Shown: positions 31,061-43,947, counted from the stretch's first letter. The stretch is 64,000 nt of DNA from Ligustrum vulgare (GCA_963555705.1 OY743187.1:14150133-14214132); one strand, 5' to 3'. The notes: a model not told the origin generated them from the letters alone. Numbers and translations: made by a program.

Positions 31061-32325
31061 TGTTAATTTTATATTATTGGCATTTCCTATTTTTTCACAA
31101 ATGTGTAATTTAAGAAAATTTAATTTAATTACTAAATACATGTATTTAGTAATTCATTAAGTTTAATTAAATTATGCAAATTTTTTTTTGAAGAAAAATA
31201 TATCTTTTATTTTTCGAGAAAATCATGTTATTGTTGGAAAGATAATGATCAAGAAATATTGATTTGATTAGGATCTTGTTATCTTGTGATTTTGGTAAAG
31301 TTCTTGATGATCTACTTTGTGATTATTCTTGGCATTCAAGCTTATCTACATATGGTAAGGTTGCTTCTTGATAAGGCCGAAAATCGTGCTTTTTAAGTTG
31401 GACGAAAATAAGATTCTTATACTTGGTATCCAAGTGTATGTTATGGTAAGATCTTTCATGATTTTATGGTAAGATTTTTCATGATTTATCATTATCCTAT
31501 TTTATGGTAAGATTTATTCAAGAATAATTATCTTACATTTCTATAATTATTATCTCTGCTTTATTTTGCAGGTAATAGAGATCTTTTGCAATAATAAAAC
31601 TTGAAGGACAAGTAACTTAATTGCATTTAAATAGAAGAAAACGGGATGTTTTCTTCAAGACGTGAAAAATACAAAATCCGTGTGGTGCTTCACAAATTCA
31701 CGTCCACTACAAGAAAGAGTCACGAAGCCTATTTTCTTGTGGGGCACAAATATTAAAGGCTTCAATTGTGTTGTGACTTCGGTACTCCGGGAGGAGGATT
31801 CAATCACTTAGAGAATGAAGAAATTTCAGTGTGAAGATCAAACGGGAGGTTTGGATCGTGTTCGAACGGGAGTTCGAGGTTGCTGAAAAAGTGTTGCAGA
31901 TTCAAAGAAAACTACTGAAGAGTGGTGGGACGCCAGCTCACATTACATGTCATAGAAAGATCAGGGAGTGATTTATTTCTTGGATGTTTGATAAGTCTAT
32001 GCGTAGGTTTATCCTGTAGTTTAGATTGATCTGTATAGACTCATTCCTTATATAGTGATTAATTTTTGTCCGCAGGATGAGGGCCGTGGGTTTTCCCTGT
32101 TAAGGTTTTTCCCATGTTAAGTTCAAATTATCGTGTTCTTGTTCATTTACAATTCTGCACAATTTATTCTGTTCATTTACGTTTTACTATCCAGACGAAT
32201 CTGCATCGGCAAGATTCATCTGGTATAGTGCTAAAACAGATCTTAACGATTTACTGTTAATTGGTTACTGTCCAGACTTATCTGTGACAGTCTGTTTATA
32301 AAATTTAGACAACTTTAAATTTTCA
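31061..32325 (+). mobile_element. LTR-type insertion (probable solo LTR) in the copia 3' LTR
   Basis: 1265 bases starting TGTTAATTTTATATT and ending CTTTAAATTTTCA, splitting the host LTR at GTGGTATA. Flanks GTATA (31056-31060) and GTACA (32326-32330) fit a 5-base target duplication with one change. No internal primer site, polypurine tract or coding was seen, which suggests a solo LTR of a different family. A palindrome (ACTAAATACATGTATTTAGT) lies near 31131-31150. Confidence 0.75.
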
Positions 32326-32470
32326 GTACATACACGGTACAGATTATGAAAATTCAATTAATGAGAATTCTTCAGTAAAGGAGGATAAAATTTCATCCTC
32401 AATCTTTTTCTAGGATCCATTTTTTGTTTGCTTTCTTCTTTCGATTCTTGATCCACAATTCAACAGATAA

Positions 32471-33297
32471 TTAGAAATTATTATTACTCATCTGTTTTTA
32501 ATTTTCCTTAAGTTTTTAATTCATTTGAAGGCTAAATAACCTACATTTGGGTTTGGGTAAGCTTTCCTCCAAAACAATTCAACAATTGCAATGAATGAAA
32601 ATATTTTAGCTCATACAGTTTAAATTATTTAATTTTGCTATAAATACCAGAAAACACGTTGCCTTACATAATCTTACTGCATCTATCATTATTTCCATCT
32701 TTCTTTCCTTTTTGAACTATTAACCATATAGATTTACACTTATTGCATTGCACTGTCCATAATGAATTTGACCTGTATTATGCACAAATAGGTGTTATTA
32801 ATTTTTTAAAAAAATACCAAATTTTACGTTTGAGATTACTTTTTAACCAGATATTTACAGAATATTCCTTGTCACAAATATAATTACTGTATTGGTTTCT
32901 CTATTTTCCCCTTTTTTATTTGAGATTCAAAGTTTACCTGATATAGCTGTTGAGTATTAGCTTCCATCCATCCACTCTTAGTCTTGTTTGGTACCCATTA
33001 TTCAAAAGTTTATTTTGAACCACACATTCTATAATAAAATAATATGCACATAAACCCAAAAAAACTTCTTACTTTTTAACCACACATTCTCAAAAATTTA
33101 TTATTACAAAATGCATTATTTGAGAATAATGAGTATCAAAATTGTGCTTAGTTTCATAATATATATAAAAAACATATAACCTTCACATGTGAGTATTTTT
33201 TTTTTACCTCATGCCCAATGCTCTTTTTACATCAATTTAATCCAATCTCAAAGTAGTGTCTTATTTTAATATCACTTTCTGATTCTTTAGGTGGTTA
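32471..33297 (+). other. Helitron interior between the two inserted elements
   Basis: AT-rich DNA without recognised coding. 32990-33120 contains the dispersed repeat (GTTTGGTACCCATTATTC, ACCACACATTCT). Confidence 0.4.
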
Positions 33298-35653
33298 TGT
33301 TGGGTAATTGCCTCAAATTGCCAAAGTTGGAGGACTTTAATTGTAATTGGAGAATAAGTTTTGTAATTCAATTGGATTAGGATACGAATCATAATGAAAA
33401 GTAAATTATGAAATTTGTTGCTATTGATTACGTGTCCTAGGTGGATTAAATTTTGAGAAGAGAAATTGGCCAAGGAAACCAATTCTATAGTCCATGTCGA
33501 AGTGAAATACAGTCATGACGTGATTTGCTCTATATAAATACACGTATTATTCTTCTTTGTTGTAGAGCACATTGATTAGAGAGTATTGTGAGCAAAAATA
33601 TAGTCTAGCATCTTGGTTTTTCTTGAGTTCTTTGTGGGTTGTACAAAGAAGTAGAAATTGATAGATGTGGTAAAATTTGGTTATTTTTCCTACAATACTT
33701 GGGAGGTTTGGTGAGTGCAAAGTCTATATAATTGTAACGTTTTATTATATAGTGAAAAGCTTTGACGGTCCGTAAATTTTGCTGCGTTGTTTTATTTTCT
33801 TGTTGACTCTATTATTTCTTGAACATCAAAATTCCTGTAGGGTTAATTAGAGAGGGAATTTGTGTGTAATTCCCAATAGTGGCACCGGCGACGGGGAAAT
33901 CGATATCTAATTAACAGAGCATCAGGTGGTTCGAAGATTTTTTTGGGAGCAAAAGAAAATATGTTTGGAAAGTACAACGTGGAGAAATTTGACTGGAAGA
34001 TCAATTTTGACTTGTGGTAAGTACAAGTCATGGATGTATTGATTCAGACGAGACTGCAGAAAGCTTTGAAGGAAAAATCAACCCCGAGTTCTAACAAAAA
34101 AAACTGAATCCAGCACGAGTGATGAAGATTGGGAAGATTTGGATTTGAAGGCTGCTAGCATGGTACGATTTTGTTTGGCCAATAATGTTCTTGCAAATAT
34201 TTATGGAATATCTGGTGTGAAGGAACTGTGAGAAAAACTGGAAGAGTTGTATCAGATGAAGAGTTTGTCAAATAACTTGTATCTGAAAGGGCGGTTTCAT
34301 TCTTTGAGAATGAATGCAAGTATGGAAATCTTAGACCATCTTTGTATTCTCAATGAGATTGTTTCTGAATTGGAATCTATTGGAGTTAAGATTGATGATG
34401 AGGATAAGATTCATCTGGTCTCTTCTATCCACATTTGAGCACATCATGCTGATTTTGATGAACATGAAGGAAACGGTGGAAATTTTAGAAGTTAAGTTGA
34501 TTAGGTTGAAGTGACAGTTCATCTGAAAAGCTTTCCTTGTTACTGAAAAGTGGAAGAGGGGTAACTTCATGAAGAAGAAGGTAATGTGTTGGAACTATGG
34601 TAAATCTAGTCATGTGAGAAAAAATTGTCCAAAAGGTGGAGCAGAATCGGCTAACTGCTCGAAGGTGGACAATGCGACTCTCCTGGTGGAGGGTGGTGAT
34701 GATGTACTTTAGTAAGATGTGACTTCCTTATGGCATGAAGCCAATTTCCATGATAGAGGATATGTTCTTGCTGGCGGGTACATGTGTTTGCACACGGGCG
34801 TTGGTTTGGCGTTAATGCAAGGTGTGTTGTGAAATTGATGTCAATGGCTGATGAGCTCCCAAGGAAAGCCAAACATGAGAGTTGCACCATAATTTTTTAG
34901 CAAGGTGATTTCGACATGAGCCGATGAAAAGCTCGGAGTTCGTTGATAATTTTGAGTGGTTATACTCATATGGTGGAGTATGTGACTGTCAAAGTGTGTC
35001 AAAAGCTTACCTATTTCCAAGTATTGTGAACAAAAGAGATGATTAAATTTTGGCTCGTTTTCGGCAAGGTGGAGATTGTTTGGTAATTGCCTCAAATTGT
35101 CAAAGTTGGAGGACTTTAATTGTAATTGGAGAATAAGTTTTATAATTCAATTGGATTAGGATACGAATCCTAATGGAAAGTAAATTATGAAATTTGTTGC
35201 CATTGATACGTGTCCTAGGTGGATTAAATCTGGAGAAGAGCAATTGGACAAGGAAACCAATTCTACAGTCCATGTTGAAGTGAAATACAACCTGACATGA
35301 TTTGTTCTATAAAAACATACGTATTATTCTCCTTTGTTGTAGAGTACATTGATTAGAGAGTATTGTGAGGAAAAATGTAGTCAGCATCTTGGTTTTTCTT
35401 GAATTCTTTGTGGGTTGTACAAAGAAGTAGAAATTAATAGATGTGGTAAAGTTTGGTTATTTTTCCTACAATACTTGGGGGTTTGGTGAGTGCAAAGTCT
35501 ATATAATTGTAACGACTTATTATATAGTAAAAAGCTTTGACGGTCCGTAAATTTTGCGTTGTTGTTTTATTTTCTTGTTGGCTCTATTATTTCTTGAACA
35601 TAAAAATTCCTGTGCGGTTAATTAGAGAGAGAATTTGTGTGTAATTCCCAACA
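33298..35653 (+). mobile_element. small gag-only Ty1/copia derivative
   Basis: LTRs 33298-33878 and 35077-35653 (about 580 bases, well over 90 percent alike by eye). Flanks GGTTA and GATTA fit a 5-base target duplication with one change. A GCAAGGTGGAGAT polypurine tract precedes the 3' LTR. The sequence after the 5' LTR, GTGGCACCGGCGACGGGG, would be the primer site but is not the usual tRNA-Met type. The 1.2 kb interior has only decayed gag, so it depends on other elements to move. Confidence 0.9.
33961..34720 (+). pseudogene. copia-type gag remnant
   Basis: From ATG 33961 the frames read MFGKYNVEKFDWKINFDLW, then after stops and shifts KAASMVRFCLANNVLANIYG, EELYQMKSLSNNLYLKGRFH and SIGVKIDDEDKIHLV, which is the UBN2-type copia gag. 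Near 34588 a zinc knuckle CWNYGKSSHVRKNC has Tyr instead of the second Cys. Several stops; not functional. Confidence 0.8.
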
Positions 35654-37200
35654 GATTATTCTCCTTTATTGTTCAACCGATAGGATTGTTCATAATCTGA
35701 ATAAATAATTGATGTGTAATCTTTTTTACAAATTAGATTAGATTGAATCTCATAATTGAATATAAGACAATCTTATTGAATCTCATAATTGAAGATAAGA
35801 CAATCTTTTTGGCTAGGATCGGTCATATGTTGTCAGTAAAGTAATTTAGAAATTTAATTTTATTTTTGACCTTCTATTTGGAATGCAATTACTATATCAA
35901 CTGGGATAAAAAAAATTCAGCAATACAATTTATTATCAATCTCTCAGCTGTATAAATTTCCGAATTCCTTGTTGTAAAATCTAGCTTTCTTTTTTCTTTT
36001 TTTCCATTTTCTCATTTAGGAAAAGGTATATTTGAGCACATATTAAGTCGACTTATTTTTCGACTAAAATGTGTTAGTAAGATTTGAGAATCTTTACAGC
36101 TTATTTTTACTTCTCATAGTTTGAGTGTCATTTCTTTGCATTTTTCATGACCATTAGCCTCCGTTTGGTTTATAAACTGATTTATTTAAGATTTTGAGGT
36201 AAAAAGTAGTTGTTGAAAATTGGAGAGAAAAAATGTGTCCATTTAAAAAGTGATTTGAAAAATTTTGTGATTTATAATTTTTTTATTTTTACCGAACACT
36301 TGCTAATTTAAACTTTTACATATCCAGGATGTATGTATATTGTGCACAAAGAAGTGCCCCATTTTTTGGCTTCAAGGTAAATCTCTTTTAGGTATGATTA
36401 TTTTAATTTGGTCATAAATAACTACTACAATGTTATTACTATTCCTACGTAGTATATGTACTTAGATGTGTAACAAAAAAAGCAACAGAAGGATGCTGAT
36501 ATTTGGGTTTAGTTTAAATTCATCTGTTTTTTGAGATTTTTTAAATTTCATAGGTTTATTTATCCAAAAAGTTTGAGCTTTGAGTTGGAAAGTCAATATT
36601 TTTTTTATTCATTCTTGTTTATTTTATGAGGTAAAAATCATCTACAGTTCGTAATTATTCTTGTGCTGAACTTTTTCAATGCATTAATTTTTATGTTAAT
36701 TTGGTTGAATTTTGATTAAATTCTTTGTTCTCCTTGACATTTGATGTTTCAATTTCAGGCATCCCATTCATTTGCAAATCCTCACTTTTTTTTTCATAAA
36801 TCTTGAATTGTTCTTGTTAACTTTGACAATATGACACAAATCTCACGTCCACCCCCACTCTCACCAAAAAAATCAGGTAAATTAATTTATTAGGATCCCA
36901 TATTCTGATAATCATATAGTTTTTTCTACATCATTGTTAATGTGTCTCCATTATTTGTGCATTGCATCATGGTTTAATCCATATTACACGCTTTTTTTGA
37001 GTAAAGATCTAGTACATGTTCGTTATGTATTTCTAAAATTACACATTTCTATAAATTTAATTCTATTTTGATACTTTTTACTGTTTATTCATTCCATTCC
37101 AATCCAATCATTTAACATGTTATCGAACTATGTACTTTTATTCTCAAATAATTAATCAACCTTCCAGCATGACATTGCCACACGCTATTACATATTTAAC
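35654..37200 (+). other. Helitron 3' interior
   Basis: AT-rich, no gene recognised. A duplicated phrase TGAATCTCATAATTGAATATAAGACAATCTT / TTGAAGATAAGACAATCTT occurs at about 35750 and 35780, and a dispersed-repeat copy lies at 36165-36300. Possible intron-like TTGCAGG/GTAAAT sites suggest further captured DNA but no exon was identified. Confidence 0.35.
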
Positions 37201-37405
37201 TAAAATACGACACGTGCATCGTACGTGTGTCAAACTAGTTTAATTAAAAGTGTGAAGTGGAGAGAGTCCTCCATCGATTCGGCAAACAATCTGAGCAAAG
37301 AATCTTGGGAGCCAATCAATGACTCGCGTGAGTTAGTTCGTGTGCAAGTCAGCTTGTCATATTGGATGAAAAATGTAATTTCAAAAAAAAAAAAAAATAA
37401 CAAGC

Positions 37406-37814
37406 AACGAGAGATTCACGACCCAGCTTAGCTGGGATGAGCAGAGCAACACTTTGGTTGTGCGCATATTCACCCCCATTTAACACCCCTATTAGTATCT
37501 AAATGATGGATGTAACTTCATTTATGAAATTAAAATTGTATTCTAGGTAAGTGACGGAGGTAGGATTTATGTTGCAGGGGCGAAATATATGGGGGTGGAG
37601 GGGGGAGGCCGCCCCGGATTTATTTATTATTATTTTTTTTAGCCAAAATGATTAAAATTGAGGATTTTGAGTGCTTAGAGTATTAAAGTTAGATATTAAT
37701 AGACCAAAAAGATAAAATCAAATTGTCCATACAAAAAAATATGTCCATCTATGTGTCTAACGCTATACAATTTGAAAATAAATATGAACATTTGATAGAC
37801 ATAAAAAACAAAAG
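37406..37814 (+). repeat. direct duplication, copy 1
   Basis: Begins AACGAGAGATTCACGACCCAG and ends GACATAAAAAACAAAAG. Nearly identical to 38050-38464 (a few substitutions and small indels in A and T runs). Contains CCCAGCTTAGCTGGG and a G-rich stretch GGGGGTGGAGGGGGGAGGCC. Confidence 0.93.
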
Positions 37815-38049
37815 AAAACTGCTTATCTATATGAGAAATGGTAGAGATGACTTAGGCATTTTTAAATTGGTCCACCCTTGTTATCATCTTTTCAAAATCA
37901 TCAATAAGAGAATCTATTAGAAAAGCCTCAACAATTTCCTTCTCAATATATACAAGCATGGTAATGGACAACCAAAAAAAAAAAAATCTTCTATTCTATT
38001 TTGTAACCTCATCTAAAATATGCACATTGTAACGACCCGAGTCCCATTT

Positions 38050-38464
38050 AACGAGAGATTCACGACCCAGCTTAGCTGGGATGAGCAGAGCAACACTTTG
38101 GTTGTGCGCATATTCACCCCCATTTAACACCCCTATTAGTATATAAATGATGGATGTAACTTCATATATGAAATTAAAATTGTATTCTAGGTAAGTGACG
38201 GAGGTAGGATTTATGTTGCAGGGGCGAAAATATATGGGGGTGGAGGGGGGAGGCCGCCCCAGATTTATTTATTATTATTATTATTTTTTAGCCAAAATGA
38301 TTAAAATCGAGGATTTTGAGTGCTTAGAGTATTAAAGTTAGATATTAATAGACCAAAAAGATAAAATCAAATTGTCCATACAAAAAAATATGTCCATCTA
38401 TGTGTCTAACGCTATACAATTTGAAAATAAATATGAACATTTGATAGACATAAAAAAATAAAAG
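38050..38464 (+). repeat. direct duplication, copy 2
   Basis: Second copy of 37406-37814. It runs straight into the truncated gypsy LTR, so the duplication edge coincides with the LTR break. Confidence 0.93.
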
Positions 38465-39240
38465 CAATTCTCTCTTTTAATCTCTAATTTTTCTCCATGA
38501 ATTCCATTAATGCTTCTTGCTTGAATCCCAAGAATTCTCTCTTTTAATCTCTAATTTTTCTCTCAATTTTCTTTTCTCTATTATGTGGTGATTTTCCTCT
38601 TTATATAGCTCTAAATTTGTGCCCTAAAGTGGCCAAGAAGATATACCAAAGATAGATTTTGATTTCCATTAGGAAAATATTCCGCGACGAAGTTACGGCC
38701 TTAACTTTGTCATTTACGGCAGTAAATGGACCTTTGTTGATCAGGGCCTATGCTAAATATTTTGGTCATAACTTTCTCTTTCGATGTCCAATTGTGGTGA
38801 TTCAAAGTGAGTTAGAAAGAAGACTCAAAGATCTATAATTCCTATGAAATATCTGTTCCAAAATTCGAACTTATTCTATATCAAAATTGAGCTTCACTAT
38901 CTGACTAAAATTATGGATTACAATCCTCGCGGATTTTTGATTTCCAACTTCACCCCAAACCTTATTTGACCATGATTTTTTGCATCTAATCTTCTTCCTA
39001 CATGTCATTATTGATTTGGAGCCATTTGAATATGTCCTTGAAGTTTTGTTTGGTTTGATTTGTGGATCTTGTTGTCGAGCTTGCCATGATTCATCATTTT
39101 GGTCATTTTTATTTTCTTTTTGTTCTTTGTGATCCTAACCAACACAAAACATGAAAATGCATTAAACTACTTAAATGGGATCAAACCAATAAAAAATAGG
39201 ATAACAAGTGAACTAAATAAGTTATAATAAAGTACTTATC
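38465..39240 (-). repeat. truncated 3' LTR of the gag-only gypsy
   Basis: Matches about 44970-45742 (CTCCATGAATTCCATT, then TTACGGNNTTAACTTTGTCATTTACGG-type words). The part matching 44157-44970 is missing. Confidence 0.88.
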
Positions 39241-41590
39241 AAATCCCCCCACACTTAAACCATTGTTTGTCCTCGAACAATGATGTGAGAGAAAAGAAAC
39301 ATGACTCAAACAAAAAGACAGGCCTACAATTCGGAAATTCAAGGTTACAGCCCACTTCTCTTTAGCATGAAAATTCAATTGCATAATTGGAGCGTGTTAG
39401 TGTGTGTAAGAGATGCATCATCCAATATCCTCTGAACATAAATGAAAATCAATACCATCGGCCCAATTCATTGCCCAACGTAGCTTGTATCCTCCCACCT
39501 CTCATGAGTTTTCTCTTAACATTTATCAACGATTTACTACATGGGTGTTAGTTTTGGCCAACTCAAAAGAACAAAATATAGACCAAGTAATTCAAACCAC
39601 TCATAAGCATATGTAATGGGAGTTAACACCCTCACTATGTATTTCTCTCTTAGCACAAATTGTATAAGGGTGAGAATTTTTTTTTCTTTCCACTCGACTC
39701 ACTGCATGGAGAGTTCGTTACCACAGACTGCCCAAATATTATAACCGGAGCCAACAATGACACAAGTACAAAGCAAAGTTCTTTATTTGGTTGTAATGGG
39801 GCTTCGTGTTGGGTAGGATAAAAGGACATATTTAGACTGAGTCAAGAAGAAATTTCGCAAGCTAAGTCAATTCAAAATGATATTACTTCCTTCACTCCTT
39901 AATATGAACTTCATTATTTCCTGCTACCCAATTTTTGTTCACACTCGAACATTTTTCTCTTTTTTTTTTTCTTTTTGCATAAGTTGAGTGTTAGACTTCC
40001 TCAACTACTAATTTTCTTGGCTAAACTTCCTTTTTCATTACTTTCTCTCTTTCGATTTTTTTCTTTTTTTTTTCGAATCAAATACTGCAACTTTTTCTCT
40101 TTTGTTCAAATCATAGTGTAGTCACCAATTGGCATAAGATAGAATTACACTCCCTTGAACTCAGTCCCTTACACACCCGTCACCCAACACTAGATGACCA
40201 TTGCAACTTCTTAGACTTAAACCACAGCACGATCCTTAATCAACAAAAGCTTGCGAATCCCTTCTCTATGGGTTCAAAATAGAGACAATGCGAAAGAAAG
40301 GGTATTCGTGGCTTGTAGCGTGGCATAAAAAATTCAAAGAAGGATAAGGCTCAAAGGTGTTTCTATTGGTATTTATATCTTGGTAGGTCCGTTTAGAAGG
40401 TCAAATTTGGTTTACCCTAATGCCTTCACTATATTTTTCACTTGAGCCAAGAGGCTTCACAGTATGCACAAGAGAGCACATCTAAGAACAAACCAACCAT
40501 GCAGAACACACATCAAAGAAATAGGAGCTTAATATAAAGAGTAAAAGTAACTCATAGGCTCAAAAGCTCACAAATTATGGTTCATATGTGTTCCTCCCAT
40601 CCATTTAAGAGTATAGGTCATTGCTGAGTCTTGGTTCCGATCTCAAAATCTAGTGGATAAGGATAGAATGAAGTTACTCGGGGTGGTATTTTATCATATT
40701 AATTTTGGTTTGACTCTATTAGGTTGCAGAAATTTTTTAATGTGTCCCCATTTTCAAACTAATTCAGAAATTATTGAAAAATTCATCTCTATGTGCTCAT
40801 TGTTTGTCCGATTATGCAATTTAGGAAGTTGGTGGTTCAAAAATTATCATAAGTGAGGCCGCTTCCTATTATACCAAAATGTGGGTCTAAGCACAATTAA
40901 AACTAACTAACAAAAAAACTAAATGAAGATGAATAAAACAGGGATAACAAAAGATAATAGATAATCATCCCCCCACACTTGAATTCCACATTGTTCTCAA
41001 TGTGGAGCGTGACAATACAAAACAAAAAAGGGAGATGTGAATGGAATCAGAAGAAGAGATGAAATTTTAAAAGTGTGCGAAACTTACGGCCGTGAAGGAG
41101 TTCAATTATGGCTGTAAGTGTCTCTCTGGATAAAAAAAATACTTGAGTTAGTTACGGCCGTGAGATAAGTGTTTACGGCTGTGACATTGTTCTCAATGTG
41201 GAGCGTGACAATACAAAACAAAAAAGAAAGATGTGAATGGAATCAGAAGAAGAGATGAAATTTTAAAAGTGTGCGAAACTTACGGCCGTGAAGGAGTTCA
41301 ATTATGGCTGTAAGTGTCTCGCTGGATAAAAAAAATACTTGAGTTAGTTACGGCCGTGAGATAAGTGTTTACGGCCGTGAGATAAGTTCTATCCCAATTT
41401 TTTTTTTTCATAAACTTAAACAGGAAAAGAAATAAAATGAACTAATAAGAAAAAAAAATGGGGGAATAAAGAGACTCCCCTCTCGGGTTACCTCCCGAGC
41501 AGCGCCTTTGTTTACTGTCGTTGACTCAACGGTTTGCTTCCTTCTTCATCCGGGATCAACTGGACTCCCAAAGCTCAATTTCTTCTTCAT
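39241..41590 (-). other. non-coding 3' half of the gag-only gypsy
   Basis: No polymerase coding on either strand. It contains polypyrimidine runs, two CCCCCCACACTT(A/G)AA blocks (about 39246 and 40971) that look like repeated polypurine tracts on the minus strand, and the tandem repeat 40988-41379. Confidence 0.6.
40988..41379. repeat. 196-base tandem repeat, two copies
   Basis: Copies start ACATTGTTCTCAATGTGG at 40988 and 41184. Each carries TTACGGCCGTGA-type words two or three times. The copies differ at only a few bases. Confidence 0.92.
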
Positions 41591-41605
41591 GCTCTTCATT
41601 AGGGC

Positions 41606-42682
41606 CTACAAAATAGGGGGCATAAGCTCTTCATTAGAAATTGGTGGTGCGATACATGAGATGTTACCTGGTTGTGGAGACTTTGGATAGTCATTAAAAG
41701 TAGCAACAGCTTCCCGCACTGGAGAATCACTCACAAAAGTAGAATTAACTAAGTTAGCCTCATCAAGATCGTTCATGGAATCATAAATATTAAATTGAAC
41801 AGTTTCGTTATCAAATTTCATGGTGAGTTTGCCACTACTAACATCAATCTTAGTCCTAGATGTTTTTAGAAATGGTCTGCCTAACAAAATAGGAGAAGAG
41901 TTGGGAGAGTGTCATCATTCATGTCCAATACATAAACATCTGTAGGAAATACTAAACCCCCTACTTGCACTAGAGCATCCTCAACTACCCCATCCGGATA
42001 AGCATTGGAACGATCGGCTAGTTGAATGATAACACCAGTTTCAGTCATTTTGGCAAGTTTTAATGCAGTGTAAGTAGATCTAGACATTACATTTATAGAT
42101 GCTCCTAAGTCTATCAATGCACGATCTACCTTAGTGTTACCTATTTGACATGGTATAATGAACATACCCGGATCTTTACACTTGGGAGACAGTTTTCTTC
42201 GAAAGAGTGCCGACACATTCTCTCCCATTCTTACTTTCTCGTTCCCCACCAATTTCAGTTTGTTAGTGCACAGATCCTTCAAAAACTTTGCATATCGGGG
42301 AACTTGATTGATTGCATCCAACAGTGGAATGTTGACTTCCACCTTCCTGAACATCTCCAGAATTTCATTTTCCTTTTCTTCCTTGTTCGCCTTTGCTAGC
42401 CTACTATGAAAAGGCGGAGGAGTTAGTTTAACATTTGAAGTGGGATCAGTTTTTACCTGAAGGTTTTGAGGTGCTGTCTTTCTTTCTGACTCCTTCTTCT
42501 TCAAATTTCTCCTCTTCAATTGCAGCAGGTTTCATTTGTGGCCCCTCAACCTCTTTTCCACCCCGGAGAGTAATGGCACTCACATTTTTAGGATTCACCT
42601 CGGGCTGAGATGGTAGTTTACCTCCGGATTGTGCCTCCAATCTGTTGATGGTGGTGGCCATTTGGCTCATTTGGTTCTCCAA
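41606..42682 (-). pseudogene. gypsy protease region
   Basis: Frames 42519-41881 and 41887-41606 encode a gypsy protease: VDRALIDLGASINVMSRSTY (Leu replaces Thr in the D-T-G-A pattern), GLVFPTDVYVLDM and, after a frame change, MLGRPFLKTSRTKIDV, then a tail that stops. 42682-42446 is the linker with ITLRGGKEVEGP. In complete relatives RT follows here; in this element the tail ends and non-coding DNA begins. Confidence 0.82.
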
Positions 42683-42796
42683 GTTTTGAATGCTAGATTT
42701 GGTGTCCTATTGAAATTGAAGTGTGTTAGATGTCAAGGTTTTAACCATATCTTCAAGAGAAATACCTGAGTTTTGAGGTTTTTGCTGATACTGTCC

Positions 42797-43819
42797 TTAT
42801 GGTTGGAAGGTCCCTTGATGATGAAATTGCCCTTGAGGTTTGTTGGGGACGAAACCCGGGGGCTTGTTTGCTCCATAGCTTAGGTTAGGGTGATCCCTCC
42901 ATCCTGGATTGTAGGTATTAGAGTACGGATTGTACTTCTGTCTTTGGAACGGGAAACCTTCTGCAGGATTCATCTGGGCACTACTTTCCTCTTGCAACAC
43001 CGGACAAGTATCTGTTGGATGTCTAAAATTCACACATATCCCGCATGATTTGACTTCTTGTGCATTTCCTACAACAAGTTTCTTAACGAGATTTTTTAGT
43101 TCAAACAATTGACTTTCAATATTGGAACTACTTACCTCATTCACGCGGTGGACTTGCATATCCCTATTTGAATTGAATTGCTGATTGTTCTCAGCTATAT
43201 TGGAGATTAAATCCCGTGCTTGTTCAGGTGTCTTGTCCATCAGTGCACCTCCACTTGTGGCATCTATAATGCTTCTATCCATCGGTGCCAAACATTCATA
43301 AAAATACTGTACCAAGAGTTGCTCACTGATCTGGTGATGGGGGCAGCTCGAGATGAGCTTCTTGAAGCGCTCCTAATACTCATACAGTGATTCGCCATTG
43401 TTTTGGCGCACCCCACGGATTTTCTTTCGGATCTTCCTAGCTCTCAATGCAGGAAAGTACTTTTCTAGGAATAGCCTCTTCATGTCGTTGCAGGTGGTGA
43501 CTAATCCAGATGGTAGACAATATAACCAGTCAGTAGCAGCATCCTTCAGCGAGAAGGGAAAGGCCCTCATCTTGATTTGTTCCTTGGTAATACATGTTGG
43601 CCTCATACTATCACAAACCACATAGAACTTCTTGAGATGTCTATACGGGTCCTCTATGGGATGTCCTCGAAAATTCGACAATAGGTGAATGAGTCCAGAT
43701 TTGAGCTCAAAATTTTTTCCCTCATCCACTGTGGGAAAAGTAATGCACAGTGGCTGCTGAACGACGTCTGGATTAGCCAACTGTTTAAGAGTTCTGTTGT
43801 TGAGGTTATTAGTTGCCAC
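42797..43819 (-). pseudogene. gypsy gag
   Basis: 43819-43373 is a retrotransposon gag domain (SGLIHLLSNFRGHPIEDPYRH, MRAFPFSLKDAATDWLY, LFLEKYFPALRA). After a TAG near 43375, 43315-42797 continues with MVQYFYECLAPMDRSIIDAT, then a Cys-rich part CGICVNFRHPTDTCPV and an Asn/Pro/Gly-rich end. One stop separates them. The group resembles the Athila/Tat-side gypsy gags. Confidence 0.85.
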
Positions 43820-43946
43820 TTACTGTTGTGCTTCCCTTCTTCATTTTCGAAATGTTCGCTCGATCTCTGGGCCTCTGGGTCAAAATCAAAATATTAAAAA
43901 TTAGTGGATCGAGTTCTACGCATATAAGTAAAGAAGTAGACACACA

Positions 43947-43947
<1 letters not shown>

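Larger units (their letters stand above)
25956..32465 (+). mobile_element. complete Ty1/copia retrotransposon with an element inside its 3' LTR
   Basis: 5' LTR 25956-26231, 3' LTR 30911-32465 split by an insertion at 31061-32325. Target duplication GATAA at 25951-25955 and 32466-32470. Primer site TGGTATCAGAGC follows the 5' LTR directly, and an all-G polypurine tract precedes the 3' LTR. Internal order gag, protease, integrase, RT, RNase H. Broken by a gag stop, frameshifts and a 136-base tandem duplication. The two LTRs differ at about ten bases plus a 9-base indel, so it is not brand new. It lies inside the probable Helitron. Confidence 0.95.
24905..37238 (+). mobile_element. probable Helitron, interrupted by two later retrotransposons
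   Basis: The 3' end is characteristic: an ACACGTGCATCGTACGTGT hairpin at about 37210-37228 followed a few bases later by terminal CTAG and a T (37235-37239). A matching 5' end TCTATATTATTAAAG is at 24905, the usual plant Helitron start, although the base before it is G rather than A. Removing the copia at 25956-32470 and the gag-only copia at 33298-35658 leaves about 3.5 kb. There is no Rep/helicase coding, so it is non-autonomous; it carries intron-like DNA and a frataxin-like exon. The 3' end is firmer than the 5' end. Confidence 0.5.

Noticed and set aside
37723..37920. 65-codon frame in the duplicated segment
   Set aside because: The second copy of the duplication does not keep it and no family is recognised.
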